The position numbers were made by a program, and so were the translations under genes. A DNA stretch of 47,628 nt from Pseudomonas abietaniphila (GTDB lineage: Bacteria; Pseudomonadota; Gammaproteobacteria; Pseudomonadales; Pseudomonadaceae): assembly GCF_900100795.1 (NCBI RefSeq), contig NZ_FNCO01000028.1:1-47628 (forward strand), read 5' to 3'. Within the stretch, counting starts at the first letter, position 1. Each line of letters opens with the position of its first letter. Below, piece by piece: positions 46,862 to 47,628 of the stretch. The notes beneath the pieces were generated by a model. The model was not told the DNA's origin, ran no database searches, and was given only the letters and a program-made list of their open reading frames with translations.

Positions 46862-47581
46862 GTGTCCGCAATAAAAGAACGACCGATCCTGTTTTCGGCG
46901 CCGATGGTGCGCGCCATCCGCGAAGGACGGAAGACTGTCACGCGCCGAATTATTAAGCCATGGCAACAGCCCAGCCTTGAAGACGACGGCACCTGGTTTG
47001 CGGTAGCGCAGCGGGATCGTCGTTACGGGTTCGGCGTTTCGGGTGATGATGCCGGTGAATGCGCCCGGGCCCTTGCCCAGTCTGGTTGCTGCCCATATGG
47101 GAGCGTCGGCGACCGACTGTGGGTGCGCGAGACGTTCACAGACCTGCGCGGAACTGGCATTGAGCACCGGCCAGATCCCGAAGGGCCCTTGCAGCGATAC
47201 GCATATGCCGCCGATTGCCGTCCGGGGTCTTATGCTGACGAAGCGCGCAAAGATTACGGCATCAAGTGGAAGCCCAGCATCCATATGCCACGCGCGGCGT
47301 GCCGGATCCTGCTGGAGATCACCTCAGTCCGCGTCGAGCGCCTTCAGGCGGGAGAAGGCGAGACGGCGTCCGAAAGTCGCTACGTCGCTGAAGGCATTCA
47401 CCGCATCCACCACGGTGACGGTGATTGTTATTTCCACCCCTTCAAAGACGAGCCCGGCCCAGGCAACTGGTGCGATCCGTTCGATGCATGGCGGGAGTTG
47501 TGGGTATCCATCAACGGAGCCGACTCATGGAATAGCAACCCATGGGTCTGGGTCGTCGAGTTCAAGCGGGTGACGCCATGA
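46862..47581 (+). CDS. ASCH-like phage protein
   Basis: 239 residues from GTG 46862, with GAGGAG 6 bases upstream; the ATG at 46860 is closed after four codons. RPILFSAPMVRAIREGRKTVTRRIIKP and GDRLWVRETF are typical of phage ASCH-domain-like proteins (RNA-binding PUA-like fold). A Trp-rich C-terminus (NPWVWVVEFKRV) is also family-typical. Function in phage unknown. Confidence 0.8.
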   Translation: MSAIKERPILFSAPMVRAIREGRKTVTRRIIKPWQQPSLEDDGTWFAVAQRDRRYGFGVSGDDAGECARALAQSGCCPYGSVGDRLWVRETFTDLRGTGIEHRPDPEGPLQRYAYAADCRPGSYADEARKDYGIKWKPSIHMPRAACRILLEITSVRVERLQAGEGETASESRYVAEGIHRIHHGDGDCYFHPFKDEPGPGNWCDPFDAWRELWVSINGADSWNSNPWVWVVEFKRVTP

Positions 47582-47628
47582 AGACCTATCCGCTTGATAT
47601 CGAATCCGTGGGTGAAGACACGTACATC
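47578..47628 (+). CDS. Unknown protein, N-terminal fragment
   Basis: ATG 47578 overlaps the previous stop (ATGA) and reads MKTYPLDIESVGEDTYI to the window edge. It is the next gene of the pL operon. Too short to assign. Confidence 0.5.
   Translation, partial: MKTYPLDIESVGEDTYI

Noticed and set aside
1..47628. tRNA genes, CRISPR arrays, insertion sequences, integrase and att sites
   Set aside because: I looked for cloverleaf-type segments, regularly spaced repeats, transposase motifs and recombinase motifs and saw none. An integrase would be expected beyond the right end.

Overview
The window looks like the interior of a temperate lambda-like siphophage, either a prophage or a phage genome, from a Pseudomonas host. 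It holds a CI/Cro switch, ninB/ninG, a lambda-type tail block in the order U-V-G-T-H-M-L-K-I-J, and a DUF2280 terminase small subunit. The Pseudomonas assignment rests on the DUF1654 protein behind a LexA box, on the DUF2280 and DUF4055 packaging proteins, and on the GC-rich codon use. No integrase, attachment site, tRNA or bacterial flank is visible, and both ends cut through phage genes, so the element continues on both sides.

Positions 1-32,291 are almost entirely minus strand: the pR operon followed by the late operon. In the direction of transcription (high to low coordinates) they hold: CII-like regulator, replication protein O with an origin-like iteron array, a likely helicase-loader partner, a chain of tightly coupled small genes with ninB and ninG, a Q-position gene, lysis genes (spanin-like pair and a holin-like protein, but no endolysin), terminase, portal, head morphogenesis, scaffold, capsid, connectors, and the tail. 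Cargo genes are scattered through this block: four nuclease-type genes (one GIY-YIG, three HNH, one of them frameshifted), an outer-membrane lipoprotein and several unknowns. Several of the cargo genes end in intrinsic terminators that sit directly against the ribosome binding site of the next structural gene.

Positions 32,300-35,600 are the immunity region. OR (three operators, with back-to-back pR and pRM) separates cro from a LexA-type self-cleaving CI. OL (two operators) lies about 2.5 kb away, carries pL, and is followed by a nut-like site and a short N-like ORF. Between OR and OL, in the position lambda uses for rexA/rexB, are two unknown genes (the second a membrane coiled-coil protein) and a DUF1654 gene under a near-consensus LexA box. 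This is the most promising part of the window for new biology.

Positions 35,600-47,628 are the plus-strand pL operon. It has many small overlapping genes, several with zinc-ribbon signatures, then a RecT annealase with a YqaJ-type exonuclease, HTH and RHH-like regulators, a C5-methyltransferase-like protein, Eaa/Lar-type accessory genes and an ASCH-like protein. About 565 bases (36,251-36,815) have no convincing gene but contain a perfect 20-bp inverted repeat.

All family names come from reading the translations and from memory of those families. No database search was run.
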